Shown here: one piece after another, positions 33,046 through 42,764 of the stretch | Position numbering within the stretch: the stretch's first letter is position 1 | Layout: the number at the start of each line of letters is the position of its first letter | Notes under the pieces: model-generated | Database searches by the model: none | What the model saw: the letters and a program-made list of their open reading frames with translations, nothing else | What the model was told of the DNA's origin: nothing | Program-made: the position numbers and the translations under genes | Assembly: GCA_003142375.1 (NCBI GenBank) | Contig: PLME01000020.1 | Location: 1 to 42,764, forward strand | Source: Dehalococcoidia bacterium | GTDB taxonomy: Bacteria > Chloroflexota > Dehalococcoidia > GIF9 > UBA5629 | DNA: 42,764 bases | Direction of reading: 5' to 3'

Positions 33046-34146
33046 ATGGAAATAAGTATTATAGGTTTGCCCGGAAGCGGGAAAACTACTGTCTTCAATG
33101 CTCTCACCAAGTTCACGGCGGAAAACAAGCCGCACTCGTCCGGCGGCCTGACCACCAACCCTGCTGTAGCCAAGGTCCCTGATGAAAGGCTGCAAAAGCT
33201 GAGCGACATCTTCCACCCCAAGAAAACCACCCCCGCCGAGATCAAGTATATCGATATCGGGGGGTTGTCCAAGGGCTTCGGCAAGGAACAGGGAGTTAGC
33301 GGCCAGTTCCTCAATACCCTCAGCACGGCAGACGCCATCCTTCAGGTAGTCCGGGCCTTCGAAGATGAAAATATCCCCCATATCGAGGGCAAAGTCGACC
33401 CCCTGCGCGATATCGAGACGCTGGATATGGAGTTGATCTTCTCCGACCTGCTCATCATCGAGAAGCGCCTCAGCCGCCTGGAGTCAGCGCTCAAAATGGG
33501 CAAATCGGCGGAACGCGATTCAGCCATGAAAGAGCAAGAGCTGATGCTGCGCATCAAGAAGTCGCTGGAGCAGAATGTGCCCATTAAGCTTCAGCAGCTC
33601 AGCGCCGACGAGATGCGTTCGCTTAACAACTACCAGTTCCTGACCGCCAAGCCCATGCTGATCGTCATCAATGTCGGCGAAAAACAACTTCCCATATATG
33701 AGAAGACGCTGGAGGAGTTGAAGAAGGCCTACACGCGCCCTCAGGTGGACCTTATCTCGATGTGCGGCAAACTCGAGATGGAGCTGGTGCAGCTCAGTGA
33801 CAGCGAGGCGGAAGAATTCCGCAAGGATATCGGGCTGAAAGAGACGGCTTTCGATGTCGTTATCAAGCATTCATATTCACTACTGGGTTTAATATCTTTC
33901 TTCACGGTGGGAGAGGACGAGGTAAAGGCATGGACCATTCATCGCGATACGCCCGCCGTCAGGGCGGCCGGCAAGATCCACACGGATATTGAGAAGGGGT
34001 TCATCCGCGCCGAGGTCGTTACCTTTAATGATTTCATGAAAAGCGGGAATATGGCCGAGGCCCGCAAGCACGGCCTGTTGAGGTTGGAGGGCAAGACTTA
34101 TATCGTGCAGGATGGCGATATCGCGCATTTCCTGTTCAACGTATAG
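33046..34146 (+). CDS. ychF: YchF/OLA1-family ATPase
   Basis: The 366-residue protein has the P-loop GLPGSGKTT at residues 7-15, and NVGE in place of the NKxD motif of true GTPases, the change that gives this family its ATP preference. A helical coiled-coil region lies around 125-200. The C-terminal TGS domain covers roughly 280-366, with IEKGFIRAEVVTFNDF, the usual YchF ending. The family binds ribosomes and takes part in stress responses. It begins the plus-strand run and is followed by dgt after 132 bases. Confidence 0.93.
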   Translation: MEISIIGLPGSGKTTVFNALTKFTAENKPHSSGGLTTNPAVAKVPDERLQKLSDIFHPKKTTPAEIKYIDIGGLSKGFGKEQGVSGQFLNTLSTADAILQVVRAFEDENIPHIEGKVDPLRDIETLDMELIFSDLLIIEKRLSRLESALKMGKSAERDSAMKEQELMLRIKKSLEQNVPIKLQQLSADEMRSLNNYQFLTAKPMLIVINVGEKQLPIYEKTLEELKKAYTRPQVDLISMCGKLEMELVQLSDSEAEEFRKDIGLKETAFDVVIKHSYSLLGLISFFTVGEDEVKAWTIHRDTPAVRAAGKIHTDIEKGFIRAEVVTFNDFMKSGNMAEARKHGLLRLEGKTYIVQDGDIAHFLFNV

Positions 34147-34278
34147 CCCTTCTTTATTTACAACTTTTAGCGGCCTACACACGCGTCATTCACGATTAAA
34201 AGGCGGCAGGAATGGGTTGCAGGCTTAAATGGCGTCCCGGCATTAATAATGTACTATAATTTATAACGACGATTTCTT

Positions 34279-35319
34279 ATGTCTGATCTTAATATCCGGC
34301 AGCGATTGGAAAGGGCTGAAGAGCGCTTATCCCCGTATGCAGCACGCAGCGCCGACAGCCGCGGCAGGATGAAAGCGGAAGACCCCTGCCCTATGAGGAC
34401 GTCTTTTCAGCGTGACCGCGACCGCATCATCTTCTCCAATGCCTTCCGCCGCCTGAAACATAAGACCCAGGTATTTATCGCACCGCTGGGAGACCATTAT
34501 GTGACCCGCCTGACACATACCCTGGAAGTATCGCAAATAGCCAGGACCATCGCCCGAGCCCTCAATCTGAATGAAGACCTGGCAGAAGCCATAGCGCTGG
34601 GTCATGATCTCGGCCATACCCCCTTCGGCCACATGGGTGAACAGGCATTAAATGAACTGCTTCCCAACGGTTTCAGGCATAACGAGCAGAGCCTGAGGGT
34701 GGTGGACTATATAGAAAAGAAGGGTAAGGGGCTTAACCTGACTTACGAGGTGCGGGACGGGATACTCAATCACTCCAAGGGCAACCTCGAAATAATGGAG
34801 GAGGGTTGGAACAACCTTCTGACAGTCGAGGGGCAGGTGGTGAAGATAGCCGACCTGGTGGCCTATATCAATCATGATGTCGAGGACGCCATGCGGGCAG
34901 GCATTATATCCCCTTCGGACCTGCCGCCTTCCACCTTAAAGGTGCTGGGAGACACCAACTCCAAACGCATCAACAGGCTGGTAACGGATATTGTGAAGTT
35001 TTCAGCCGCTAATATGAACCGGGAACTACCGGTTATCGCTATGAGCGATAAAATACGCCGTGCCGCCAACGAACTGCGTGATTTTTTATTTTTAAGGGTT
35101 TATAATACCAGCCTTGAAACCGAGGAAGTCCAAAAGGCACGCCAAATAATATTTTTCCTGTTCAAATATTTCATCGAAAACCCTGAAAAGTTGCCACCCG
35201 AGTATAATTTAAAGAATGCCGACCATGCGGTACAGAGGGTTGTCGATTATATCGCCGGCATGACCGATCATTACGCTGTACACAAAGCAGAGGAACTTCA
35301 GGCAACGCTGGTTGTCTGA
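34279..35319 (+). CDS. dgt: Deoxyguanosinetriphosphate triphosphohydrolase-like protein
   Basis: The 346-residue protein is an HD-domain dNTP triphosphohydrolase. The metal-binding histidines and aspartate are in RLTHTLEVSQIAR and LGHDLGHTPFGHMGE, with the later HNEQSLRVVDYIE and DLVAYINHDVEDA stretches that complete the family pattern. It likely cleaves dNTPs to nucleosides and triphosphate. A TATAAT at 34255-34260 lies 18 bases before the ATG, but no clear -35 element is visible and no good ribosome binding site is present, so the leader would be very short. It is followed by dnaG after 20 bases. Confidence 0.9.
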   Translation: MSDLNIRQRLERAEERLSPYAARSADSRGRMKAEDPCPMRTSFQRDRDRIIFSNAFRRLKHKTQVFIAPLGDHYVTRLTHTLEVSQIARTIARALNLNEDLAEAIALGHDLGHTPFGHMGEQALNELLPNGFRHNEQSLRVVDYIEKKGKGLNLTYEVRDGILNHSKGNLEIMEEGWNNLLTVEGQVVKIADLVAYINHDVEDAMRAGIISPSDLPPSTLKVLGDTNSKRINRLVTDIVKFSAANMNRELPVIAMSDKIRRAANELRDFLFLRVYNTSLETEEVQKARQIIFFLFKYFIENPEKLPPEYNLKNADHAVQRVVDYIAGMTDHYAVHKAEELQATLVV

Positions 35320-35339
35320 GCTAAATAGAAGGTTGAGAC

Positions 35340-37211
35340 ATGAATGTAGTCGATGACGTCAAGCAGAAGCTGGACATCGTAGACGTTTTATCCCAGTATG
35401 TGAAGCTGCAAAAGTCGGGGCGCAATTTCAAGGCCAATTGCCCGTTCCACTCCGAGAAAACAGCCTCCTTTTTCGTATTCCCTGAAAAGCAGAGTTGGCA
35501 TTGTTTCGGCGCCTGCGGCACGGGCGGGGATATCTTTACCTTTATCATGAAGAAGGAGGGGCTGGATTTCGGGCAGGCCCTGCGCTTGCTGGCGGAAAAA
35601 GCCAATGTAACCCTTTCGTATAAGTCTGAGAAGAGCAACAAGGAAGAGCAGGACAGGCTGGACCGCCTGTACAAGATCAATGAGGTGGCGGCGGAATACT
35701 TCCACTACCTGCTGTTGCATTCCGGCGAAGCTGAAAAGGCCAGGAACTATACGGAAAAACGCGGCCTGTCGGCCAAGGTAATCGATGATTTCCAGCTTGG
35801 CTACGCACCCAACAAATGGGACGAGCTCGGATCTCACCTGGCCAAAGCCGGATACCGGGATGAGGACATGCTGGCAGTTGGGCTGGTGGCGACCCGGGAC
35901 AGCGGGGGCCACTATGACAGGTTCAGAAACCGCCTTATCTTTCCCCTGAGGGATATTAAAAGCCGTGTTATCGGGTTCGGGGCACGTGCACTGGATGACT
36001 CTGTACCCAAGTATTTGAACTCGCCTGAGACAATGATCTTCAATAAGAGCAACGTTGTCTATGCCATCGACCGGGCGCAGGCAGCCATACGGCAAAAGGA
36101 TGCAGCCGTGATAACTGAAGGCTATATGGATACCATCGCCGCACATCAGTTCGGCTATGAAAACACTGTCGCCTGCATGGGGACGGCTCTCACGGAAAAA
36201 CAGATATCCATTTTACGCAGGTTCTCCAAGAATATAATCATGGCGCTGGATGCGGATACGGCCGGAGATGAGGCCACCAGGCGAAGCATCATCACCACCA
36301 ATGAGCAGATACCCAGGGACTACTGGATGCCCTGGTTGGAGCCTAAGACCTATGACGAACTGGTGAAATACGAGGTGCAGGTAGTGGAGATCAAGGGCGG
36401 CAAAGATCCCGACGAGATCATCAGAAAATCGCCTGAACAATGGGGCAAACTACTCAAAGAATCACAGCCGATTATTGATTTTACATTGAAAAAGGAACTT
36501 GGTACCATAAACCAGAACAGTCCCGGAGACAAATCCGCCTTTGTTTCCAAGTTTCTGCCGATACTGGCCCATATCGACGATCCCGTACGGCGTGCACACT
36601 ACGTCCAGAAGCTTGCAGCATTGTTAAAAATGGATCAGCGGATCATGCATGAAGACTTATTTAACTTGCTAAATCAGGAGAAAAAGGGTAAAACATCAAG
36701 GGGAAATAAGGTTATCAGGAGCTATGCCGGCCAGGTTGAATCTTCAAAGCCCATCGAGGAATATTGCCTGGCCCTGTTACTGCAGTTTCCCGATTTAAGG
36801 CCTACAGGGATGAAACTTTCAACCGAATATTTTGAACATGAGGATAATAAGGATATATTATTTAAGTGGCAGGAAAACGCCGATGTAGATTCGATCGTGG
36901 CCAGTCTCGACCCGGCCATTCATGATTATTTTGACCACTTACTGGCATTGGGAAAACAATTACCCCCATCATTAGGCCAGAGTAAAAGGGAAAGAGACTA
37001 CGCGCTAAATGACTCTATCAACCGCCTCCAGGAAAGGCACGTCAGGAATCTGGAGATTAATAAAAAGTTGATCCTGATTGAGGAAAAAGAGAAGGGCGAT
37101 TCCGAGGGTGAGCTGGCTAAGCTCAAGGAACTCGGAATTGATGAAAGCCCGCAACTGAAAGATATTTTTAAAAAACGAGGCCGCTTTTTTAGCCGCACAA
37201 AGGGAGTCTAA
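35340..37211 (+). CDS. dnaG: DNA primase
   Basis: The 623-residue primase makes RNA primers for replication. The N-terminal CHC2 zinc-binding domain has C34, H37, C55 and C59; the last pair is spaced CxxxC (CFGAC) instead of the common CxxC. The catalytic domain has EGYMD near 261 and the metal-binding DAD around 303 in ALDADTAG. Between this and the KDPDEIIRK stretch there is a ~20-residue insertion (around YWMPWLEPKTYDEL) compared with most primases. The C-terminal helicase-binding part is helical. It sits directly before rpoD, the old macromolecular-synthesis operon order without rpsU. Confidence 0.93.
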   Translation: MNVVDDVKQKLDIVDVLSQYVKLQKSGRNFKANCPFHSEKTASFFVFPEKQSWHCFGACGTGGDIFTFIMKKEGLDFGQALRLLAEKANVTLSYKSEKSNKEEQDRLDRLYKINEVAAEYFHYLLLHSGEAEKARNYTEKRGLSAKVIDDFQLGYAPNKWDELGSHLAKAGYRDEDMLAVGLVATRDSGGHYDRFRNRLIFPLRDIKSRVIGFGARALDDSVPKYLNSPETMIFNKSNVVYAIDRAQAAIRQKDAAVITEGYMDTIAAHQFGYENTVACMGTALTEKQISILRRFSKNIIMALDADTAGDEATRRSIITTNEQIPRDYWMPWLEPKTYDELVKYEVQVVEIKGGKDPDEIIRKSPEQWGKLLKESQPIIDFTLKKELGTINQNSPGDKSAFVSKFLPILAHIDDPVRRAHYVQKLAALLKMDQRIMHEDLFNLLNQEKKGKTSRGNKVIRSYAGQVESSKPIEEYCLALLLQFPDLRPTGMKLSTEYFEHEDNKDILFKWQENADVDSIVASLDPAIHDYFDHLLALGKQLPPSLGQSKRERDYALNDSINRLQERHVRNLEINKKLILIEEKEKGDSEGELAKLKELGIDESPQLKDIFKKRGRFFSRTKGV

Positions 37212-38888
37212 ATGGCCAAGACGACTAAACCAGTAGTAAAGAAAAAAACACGACCGGCTAAAACGCCTGCTGAAGCCACAATTAAAACCACGACTAAAAC
37301 CACAACTAAAGCGACAGCCAAAGCCAGTACTAAAGCCCCTGCTAAAGCCGAGAAAAAGGCAGCGATAGTACCGGAGATTGCAGCCGGCAATATCGTCGAC
37401 CTAGTACAGACCGATTTCGAAGTCCATCACGATCACTGGGACAAGCTCGAAGCTGAACCTGCGCCTAAGGAGGAAAAAGAGCTTCTTTTTACAGAGGTAG
37501 AAGCGGCCCCCGAATTCGCTGAAGAGGAGTGGCTGGAAAAGCCGGAGGCGGAAGAGGAGAAGCCGCTAGTGGAGCTTGAAGTCGAGTTGGCCGAGCATGA
37601 GGCCATCGACGACCCGGTCAGGATGTACTTGCATGAGATCGGCAAGTACCCGCTCTTGAATGCCAAGTTGGAACGTGAACTGGCCAGCAAGATCGAGCCC
37701 TACAAATACATCGAGAATATCAAGTATTCGTTTAAAAATCACCTCAACAGGTTCCCCTCCATTTCCGATTTCGTTATCCAGATGTTGGTCAACCTGGCCG
37801 AATGCGATACAGTTATCGACAAGCTTTCCGAGCACCTTAGCGTAGCTAAGAAACTCAGTTTCAAAGAAAGGTTACTCAACGCCAAGCTGCATCAGTCGAT
37901 TGATGAATTTATTAATCCTGAACTGGTTGTGAAGATTGCAGGGGAGCTGGGCCTTGAACCTCCGGAAATCGAGAAGCGACTGGTTGATTACTCGATTTAC
38001 GTCAGAATGCTCAATCCCGAAATCTTTGCCATCCTGGACGGCAACGTGTCGTGGGAGAAAGTCAAGCAGTTAGTGAGCAAGGATGGGGACGCCAAGCTAA
38101 TAAAGAAGATAGAAGATAAAAGCCGCGGCTTCCAGCATAAATTTGAACATATAGACCGGGAGGGTAAAGAGGCCAGTAAACAGTTGACGGTATCCAACCT
38201 GAGGCTGGTCGTGAGCGTTGCCAAGAAATATGTGGGACACGGCATGCCCCTTTTGGACCTGATTCAGGAAGGCAACATCGGCCTGGTCCGCGCAGTTGAA
38301 AAATTCGAATACCGCAAAGGCTATAAATTCAGCACCTATGCTACCTGGTGGATCAGGCAGGCCATAACCCGTGCCATCGCAGATCAGGCCAGGACCATCC
38401 GCATACCCGTTCATATGGTAGAAACCATCAACAGGCTGCTTAAGGTCAACCGCAAGCTGTCGCAGGAGTTCGGCCGGGAGCCCAGTTGCGAGGAGATCGG
38501 GCAGGGTATGGAGATATCCGCTGAAAAAGTCAGGGAAATAATGAAGTTATCCCAGGTACCTATTTCACTCGAAATGCCCATAGGCGAAGAAGAGGACAGC
38601 CACCTCGGTGATTTCATCGAGGACAGGTCAAATCTTCCACCTGCCGATGCGGCATCCCGTGAACTGTTGAAAGCACAGCTTGACAAGGTGCTAAGTGAAT
38701 TAACAGAGCGCGAGAGAAAGGTGCTGCTGTTAAGATTCGGCCTGGAGGATGGCAGGGCCAGGACGCTTGAAGAAGTAGGCAAAGAGTTCAGCGTAACCCG
38801 CGAGAGGATCAGGCAGATTGAAGCCAAGGCCCTCCGTAAATTGCGCCATCCCAGCCGGAGCCGTAAGCTCAAAGACTACCTTGAATAA
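37212..38888 (+). CDS. rpoD: Primary RNA polymerase sigma factor (RpoD/SigA)
   Basis: The ATG follows the dnaG stop codon without a gap. The 558-residue protein begins with a ~50-residue Lys/Thr/Ala-rich tail made of short repeated units, then an acidic stretch (about 70-125). Region 1.2 starts with [16 protein letters not shown]. Region 2 contains [30 protein letters not shown] and [12 protein letters not shown]. Region 3 carries [13 protein letters not shown], and region 4 ends with [21 protein letters not shown]. All core- and promoter-contacting motifs are present, so it is the housekeeping sigma factor. The basic N-terminal tail is unusual and may bind nucleic acid. Confidence 0.95.
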   Translation: MAKTTKPVVKKKTRPAKTPAEATIKTTTKTTTKATAKASTKAPAKAEKKAAIVPEIAAGNIVDLVQTDFEVHHDHWDKLEAEPAPKEEKELLFTEVEAAPEFAEEEWLEKPEAEEEKPLVELEVELAEHEAIDDPVRMYLHEIGKYPLLNAKLERELASKIEPYKYIENIKYSFKNHLNRFPSISDFVIQMLVNLAECDTVIDKLSEHLSVAKKLSFKERLLNAKLHQSIDEFINPELVVKIAGELGLEPPEIEKRLVDYSIYVRMLNPEIFAILDGNVSWEKVKQLVSKDGDAKLIKKIEDKSRGFQHKFEHIDREGKEASKQLTVSNLRLVVSVAKKYVGHGMPLLDLIQEGNIGLVRAVEKFEYRKGYKFSTYATWWIRQAITRAIADQARTIRIPVHMVETINRLLKVNRKLSQEFGREPSCEEIGQGMEISAEKVREIMKLSQVPISLEMPIGEEEDSHLGDFIEDRSNLPPADAASRELLKAQLDKVLSELTERERKVLLLRFGLEDGRARTLEEVGKEFSVTRERIRQIEAKALRKLRHPSRSRKLKDYLE

Positions 38889-38916
38889 CCACAGGCATAG
38901 TTAAGGAGGAGAATCG

Positions 38917-39525
38917 ATGAAAATCCTTCAGGGATTTTTAATAGTTATGGGCGCCCTGGCGGTGCTCGCCATCATAGCCATAGTGCTGGGCTATGTGCTG
39001 GCATTGCTGACCCCTGACATCCGCTCCAATATGCGTCCAGTTGTACTGTCCTCCGAAGCAGTCGACAGCCTCAACCAAAAATTAGACGATTTAAAGACCA
39101 ATTGCATAACAGCCGGCTCCTCAAATACCAAAAAGGATATTAATCTCGTGCTGACTGAGGAAGAGGTCAATTCAGCCCTGGTAATGGCCCTTGCCGAAGG
39201 CACCCTGCCAGCCAAAGAGGTTCTGGTAAATTTCAACGACGGCTACATGCTGGTCTACAATGCCTGGAGTTTTCCCGGGCTGCCCATAAAGACCGTCATC
39301 ATGGGTTCGATCGAAGTCGATAACGGGAAACCTACCTTCGTGATGAAGGACTTCTTCCTGGGGAAACTATCGGTGCCCGACAGTGTTGATATGGGCGTTC
39401 AGCAACTAGCCAATATATTGATCCGCTTGAATGTACCCCTGCAAGAGCTTAAGATCAACCTCAAGGACGTAACAATCAGCGACGGACAGATCAAGATCAC
39501 CGGTACTACCGGCGCAACCCAATAA
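38917..39525 (+). CDS. Membrane-anchored protein of unknown function
   Basis: The 202-residue protein has one N-terminal hydrophobic helix (about residues 5-30) followed by a soluble domain of beta-strands and short helices, expected outside the membrane. A GGAGGAG site lies just upstream of the ATG. It starts 28 bases after rpoD and is probably co-transcribed with it. The pattern (single anchor, a Leu-Thr-Glu-Glu-Glu-Val-Asn stretch, then lipid-domain-like strands with repeated VDNGK / SDGQIK turns) resembles small membrane-associated lipid-binding-like domains, but I cannot assign a family. Confidence 0.7.
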   Translation: MKILQGFLIVMGALAVLAIIAIVLGYVLALLTPDIRSNMRPVVLSSEAVDSLNQKLDDLKTNCITAGSSNTKKDINLVLTEEEVNSALVMALAEGTLPAKEVLVNFNDGYMLVYNAWSFPGLPIKTVIMGSIEVDNGKPTFVMKDFFLGKLSVPDSVDMGVQQLANILIRLNVPLQELKINLKDVTISDGQIKITGTTGATQ

Positions 39526-39532
39526 CCCCGGA

Positions 39533-40864
39533 TCAGCGTGCAAATAAATTGGGCATGTTTCCGGGCATCTTTCCTTTAGATATCATCTTGCTCATCTTCT
39601 GAATGGCGTGAAACTGGTTCAGCAACTGGTTTACATCGCTGGGCGTCGTCCCGCTGCCTTTAGCAATCCTGCGTTTCCTGCTGCCGTTAATCAGGTCCGG
39701 ATTCCTCCTTTCCTCGGCAGTCATAGATAAAATTATGGCCTCTATTTTTTTAGTCTTATCCAGACTCTCCTTGTCCGAAATCCCTTTGGTCAGTTTGGAA
39801 AATCCGGGTATCATCTCCACCAGTTGAGTAAAACTGCCCATTTTTTTTAGTTGCCTCATCTGCTCGAGCATATCATCGAGGTCAAATTCTGATTTGCGCA
39901 ATTTCTGCTCGAGCTGTTGCATTTTCTGCTTGTCGAAGGTCTGCTCGGCTTTTTCGATCAGGGTCATGACATCACCCATCCCCAGGATGCGCGATGCCAG
40001 CCTGTCAGGATAAAAGACCTCCAGAGAGCTGCTTTTTTCACCGACGCCGATAAATTTTATAGGTACGCCGGATACAAATTTAATAGATAGTGCAGCGCCT
40101 CCCCTGGCATCGCCGTCCATCTTTGTCAGTATCAAGCCGGTCAATCCGAGGTTGTTATTGAATTCCCCGGCTATATTTACGGCATCCTGGCCGGTCATGG
40201 CATCAGCTACAAGGAGAATTTCTGCCGGCTGCAAAGCCTTTTTCATCTCGACCAGTTCCTGCATCAGGGCCTCGTCTATATGCAGCCGCCCTTGTGTATC
40301 CACGATCATCCAGGATGCCGCCATCTCTTCTGCTTGCTTTATCGCATGGCGGCAAATCTCAACCGGGTCCACCTTAACGTCTTCGGAATATACGGGTATA
40401 CCCAACTGGCCGCCCAGGACCTTCAACTGTTCAATCGCGGCGGGCCTGCGTGTATCTGCGGCAACCAGCAAAGCTTTAAGATTTGATTGTTTTAAATGCA
40501 ACGCCAGCTTGGCAGCAGTGGTAGTCTTGCCCGCACCCTGCAACCCTACCAGCATAATAATCGAAGGCGCTTTGGAGGAGCCTTTTAATTTTGCCGGCTC
40601 GGTGCCCAGCATATTGATAAGCTCAGCGTTAACTATCTTTATGATCTGCTGTACTGGGGTCAGGCTCTCCAGAACGGCTGCATCCAGTGCCTTTTCCCTG
40701 ACCACCGACAAAAAGTTCTTGACAACTTTAAAATTTACGTCGGCCTCCAGCAGGGCCAGCCTTATCTGGCGCAGGGCTTCATCTATCTCCTTTTCGCTCA
40801 GCCTGCCCTTGTTGCTCAGCCCGCTGAATACCTTGCTTAACTTCTCTGCCAGGACTTCAAACAT
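39533..40864 (-). CDS. ffh: Signal recognition particle GTPase Ffh
   Basis: The 443-residue protein has the helical N domain, then the GTPase domain with GLQGAGKTTTAAKLA (P-loop), DTRRPAAIEQL, DTQGRL and TKMDGDARGG. The Met-rich M domain has SGTTPSDVNQLLNQF and a Met/Lys-rich end that binds SRP RNA and signal sequences. It directs nascent membrane proteins to the translocon. It converges on the membrane-anchored protein gene, with seven bases between the two stop codons. A GAGG lies upstream of the ATG. The SRP RNA gene is not visible in the window. Confidence 0.95.
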   Translation of the reverse strand: MFEVLAEKLSKVFSGLSNKGRLSEKEIDEALRQIRLALLEADVNFKVVKNFLSVVREKALDAAVLESLTPVQQIIKIVNAELINMLGTEPAKLKGSSKAPSIIMLVGLQGAGKTTTAAKLALHLKQSNLKALLVAADTRRPAAIEQLKVLGGQLGIPVYSEDVKVDPVEICRHAIKQAEEMAASWMIVDTQGRLHIDEALMQELVEMKKALQPAEILLVADAMTGQDAVNIAGEFNNNLGLTGLILTKMDGDARGGAALSIKFVSGVPIKFIGVGEKSSSLEVFYPDRLASRILGMGDVMTLIEKAEQTFDKQKMQQLEQKLRKSEFDLDDMLEQMRQLKKMGSFTQLVEMIPGFSKLTKGISDKESLDKTKKIEAIILSMTAEERRNPDLINGSRKRRIAKGSGTTPSDVNQLLNQFHAIQKMSKMISKGKMPGNMPNLFAR

Positions 40865-41046
40865 ATATACCTCGACGATGATTGGGACTTCCAGTTATAT
40901 GCTAAAATATGAACAATTCCTTTTCAATTTAATGTTTAACGGACAATCCATCTAACGCGGAATTTCTGAAATATAATAGCATGGTTTTTGAATAAAGACC
41001 CCAATATTATTTCTAAGCGTAGTAATCGCATGTGGAGTGGGCAGCG

Positions 41047-42764
41047 TTGATTCCGACCAAGCTTACAATGACAAATTTCATGTGCTACAGAGACAATGTA
41101 GCACCACTTGATTTCACAGGCTTGCATGTCGCCTGTCTGTGCGGTGATAACGGCAGCGGCAAATCCAGCATCTTCGATGCCATCACGTGGGCATTGTGGG
41201 GCAAAGCATCAAGGGGTGACAACGATGACCTGATCCACACCGGCCTGAACGAAATGGCCGTGGAACTGGAGTTCCAATCGGACGAGAAGCTTTACCGTGT
41301 AGTCCGCAAATACACCAGGGGCCCTCAATCAAGGCCGGGGCAATCGTTGCTTGACCTTCAGCTGTTCAGCAACGGCGCTTTCAAATCGATTTCAGAGCAT
41401 ACCAAGACCGAAACGCAGGACAAAATAATCGGCCTGCTGCATCTTGAATATCAGACCTTCATTAACAGCGCCCTGATTCTGCAGGGCAGGGCCAACGAGT
41501 TCAGCAGGAAAAGGCCGGGCGAGCGCAAAGAGATACTATCCAATATACTCGACCTCTCCTTCTACGACGCCCTGGATCAGCAGGCCAGGGAAAATTCCGA
41601 AGCTAATAAAGTGGAATCACTCAATCTGGAGAGGGATATCCAGGCGATAGTTACCAGGCTTGATAGTAAACCGCAGTTATTACTAGAAAGCGACGCCGAA
41701 ACCGAAAAGCTGCGCAACATCGAACAGGCCGTTAAACAAGTCGATGCCGAGATAGCGGCGCTCCGCAAGAAAAAGGAAGCGCTGGCCGTACGAAAAGAGC
41801 AGGTGGAGCTAATCAAGCAGCAGATCATCAGCAGAAAGAAGGATTTGCTGGCATGGCAGGCGCGGCTGGCCGGGGCTGTCAAACAGATCGAGCATTTTAC
41901 CGGAGTTTTGGAGCGTACGCTTGAGATCGAAGAGGGCTATACCAGATATAAAGAGAGTGCAGCCCTTGAGGAAACGCTTAATGACCGGCTGAAAAAATCG
42001 TTGGAGCTGGTTAACCGCAGGAACAAGCTCAATGAACTTATAACTTCGGCTCAGAACACCTTTAACATCGAACGCAAGTCGCTGTCTACCAGAATCAGCG
42101 AACTGGAATCAAAATTCAACATGCTCCCGCAACTCCAGCAACATCAGCATGAACTTCAACAGCGCAAAAAGGAGCTTGATACAACTGAAGAAGCCATCGA
42201 AGCCGGAAAGAAGTCCATAAACGATCTTAAGGGCAGCATCATAACGGTATCGGCCCGTGTTTCTCAGCTTACGGATGCGGCTGCCGAAATCAAGCAGAAG
42301 GTCGAGCTGTTGTCACATGCCGGCGCCACCTGTCCGCTGTGCGAATCGGAGCTTGGACCCGAAGGCTGCCAGCGGATAGTTGACAAATTGAATTTGGAGC
42401 TACAGAAAGATCTGCATGAATTGAAGGGATATACTGACTCTATATCCTCGAAGAAATCGGAGCTTGCCTCACTTGAAAAGCAGGTGAGCCAGAGCGAGGC
42501 CAAGTTTAAGTCAGAACGTGACAGCGTCGGCCAGCAACTGGCAGTGATAGATAAACAGATCGCAGAAACAAATTCATTGGTGGAAGAGTTGTCCGCCAAG
42601 AAAGATGCTCTCCGCACGCTGGATGAGAACCTCAAAAATAAGAACTATGCACCGGATGCGCAGCAATCCCTTCTCGCAGTTGAAGGGGAGCTTACAGAAT
42701 TGGGATATGATCCTGCCGTTCATTCCGGCGTTAGCCAGCGCAAGAAATCGCTCCAGAATTTTGA
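41047..42764 (+). CDS. sbcC: Rad50/SbcC-type ATPase, 3' end outside window
   Basis: The frame is open from the TTG at 41047 to the window edge, giving about 572 residues of a longer protein. GGAG lies nine bases upstream of the TTG, and the family-typical start (IPTKLTMTNFMCYRDN) follows it directly. The Walker A motif GDNGSGKSS comes near residue 35, then the ALWGKASRG and LILQGRANEFS stretches typical of Rad50. A long coiled coil occupies about 180-420. The zinc hook CPLC lies near residue 429 (around 42331), after which the returning coil begins. With SbcD it would process DNA ends and hairpins; no sbcD gene is visible. Confidence 0.88.
   Translation, partial: MIPTKLTMTNFMCYRDNVAPLDFTGLHVACLCGDNGSGKSSIFDAITWALWGKASRGDNDDLIHTGLNEMAVELEFQSDEKLYRVVRKYTRGPQSRPGQSLLDLQLFSNGAFKSISEHTKTETQDKIIGLLHLEYQTFINSALILQGRANEFSRKRPGERKEILSNILDLSFYDALDQQARENSEANKVESLNLERDIQAIVTRLDSKPQLLLESDAETEKLRNIEQAVKQVDAEIAALRKKKEALAVRKEQVELIKQQIISRKKDLLAWQARLAGAVKQIEHFTGVLERTLEIEEGYTRYKESAALEETLNDRLKKSLELVNRRNKLNELITSAQNTFNIERKSLSTRISELESKFNMLPQLQQHQHELQQRKKELDTTEEAIEAGKKSINDLKGSIITVSARVSQLTDAAAEIKQKVELLSHAGATCPLCESELGPEGCQRIVDKLNLELQKDLHELKGYTDSISSKKSELASLEKQVSQSEAKFKSERDSVGQQLAVIDKQIAETNSLVEELSAKKDALRTLDENLKNKNYAPDAQQSLLAVEGELTELGYDPAVHSGVSQRKKSLQNF

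Noticed and set aside
40936-41127. Short minus-strand frame between ffh and the SbcC-type gene
   Set aside because: It overlaps the start of the SbcC-type gene, has no ribosome binding site and shows no family features.

Overview
The window looks like chromosomal DNA from a bacterium with moderately high GC content. My best guess is a Dehalococcoidia-like member of the Chloroflexota. This is an inference from gene style: a monoderm-type YidC/Jag pair, a eukaryote-type IleS, many PAS/HD-GYP proteins, the NfnAB-type oxidoreductases and the dispersed palindromic repeats. No rRNA or tRNA is present to confirm it. About 27 intact genes, three gene remnants, one T-box riboswitch and a family of intergenic repeats can be supported.

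Positions 1-1338 hold two overlapping ABC-2 type permease genes, the first cut by the window edge. Positions 1340-5000 are an AT-rich island with different base use. It contains a two-helix membrane protein of unknown function on the minus strand and, divergently, a promoter with an adjacent palindrome, a 93-residue protein and a 683-residue reverse transcriptase. The enzyme has a YVDD active site and a long helical C-terminal region, and resembles the unknown-group/Abi (defence-type) reverse transcriptases. This is the best candidate for a poorly described system here. Positions 5000-11700 look rearranged: a decayed C-terminal copy of an MFS transporter gene, an intact GPH-type sugar symporter, a five-PAS HD-GYP protein, a head-to-head junction of two 3' half genes (livF and a tetR-family gene), and the intact MFS transporter.

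Positions 12900-17400 carry three flavin/iron-sulfur oxidoreductase genes, two of them NfnA and NfnB, ended by a clear intrinsic terminator. The third is a larger NfnB-like protein with extra Fe-S domains; together they probably move electrons among ferredoxin, NADH and NADPH. A second PAS/GAF/HD-GYP protein follows (17852-21865). Next come a tryptophan-specific T-box leader and the trpB2 gene it should control, and then a secreted HtrA-type protease.

Positions 25391-32912 form a minus-strand run read in the order rpsF, ssb, rpsR, rpmH, rnpA, yidD, a PQQ-repeat lipoprotein, yidC, jag, ileS. Translation, RNase P and membrane-insertion genes are thus packed together, with rpmH (46 codons, TTG start) as a short gene that is easy to miss. 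Divergent from it run ychF, dgt, dnaG, rpoD and a membrane-anchored protein of unknown function. Converging on these is ffh, and the window ends inside a Rad50/SbcC-type ATPase gene with its zinc hook visible.

Intergenic spaces between 11.6 and 25.4 kb repeatedly carry a three-part palindromic repeat family, in both orientations and never inside a gene.
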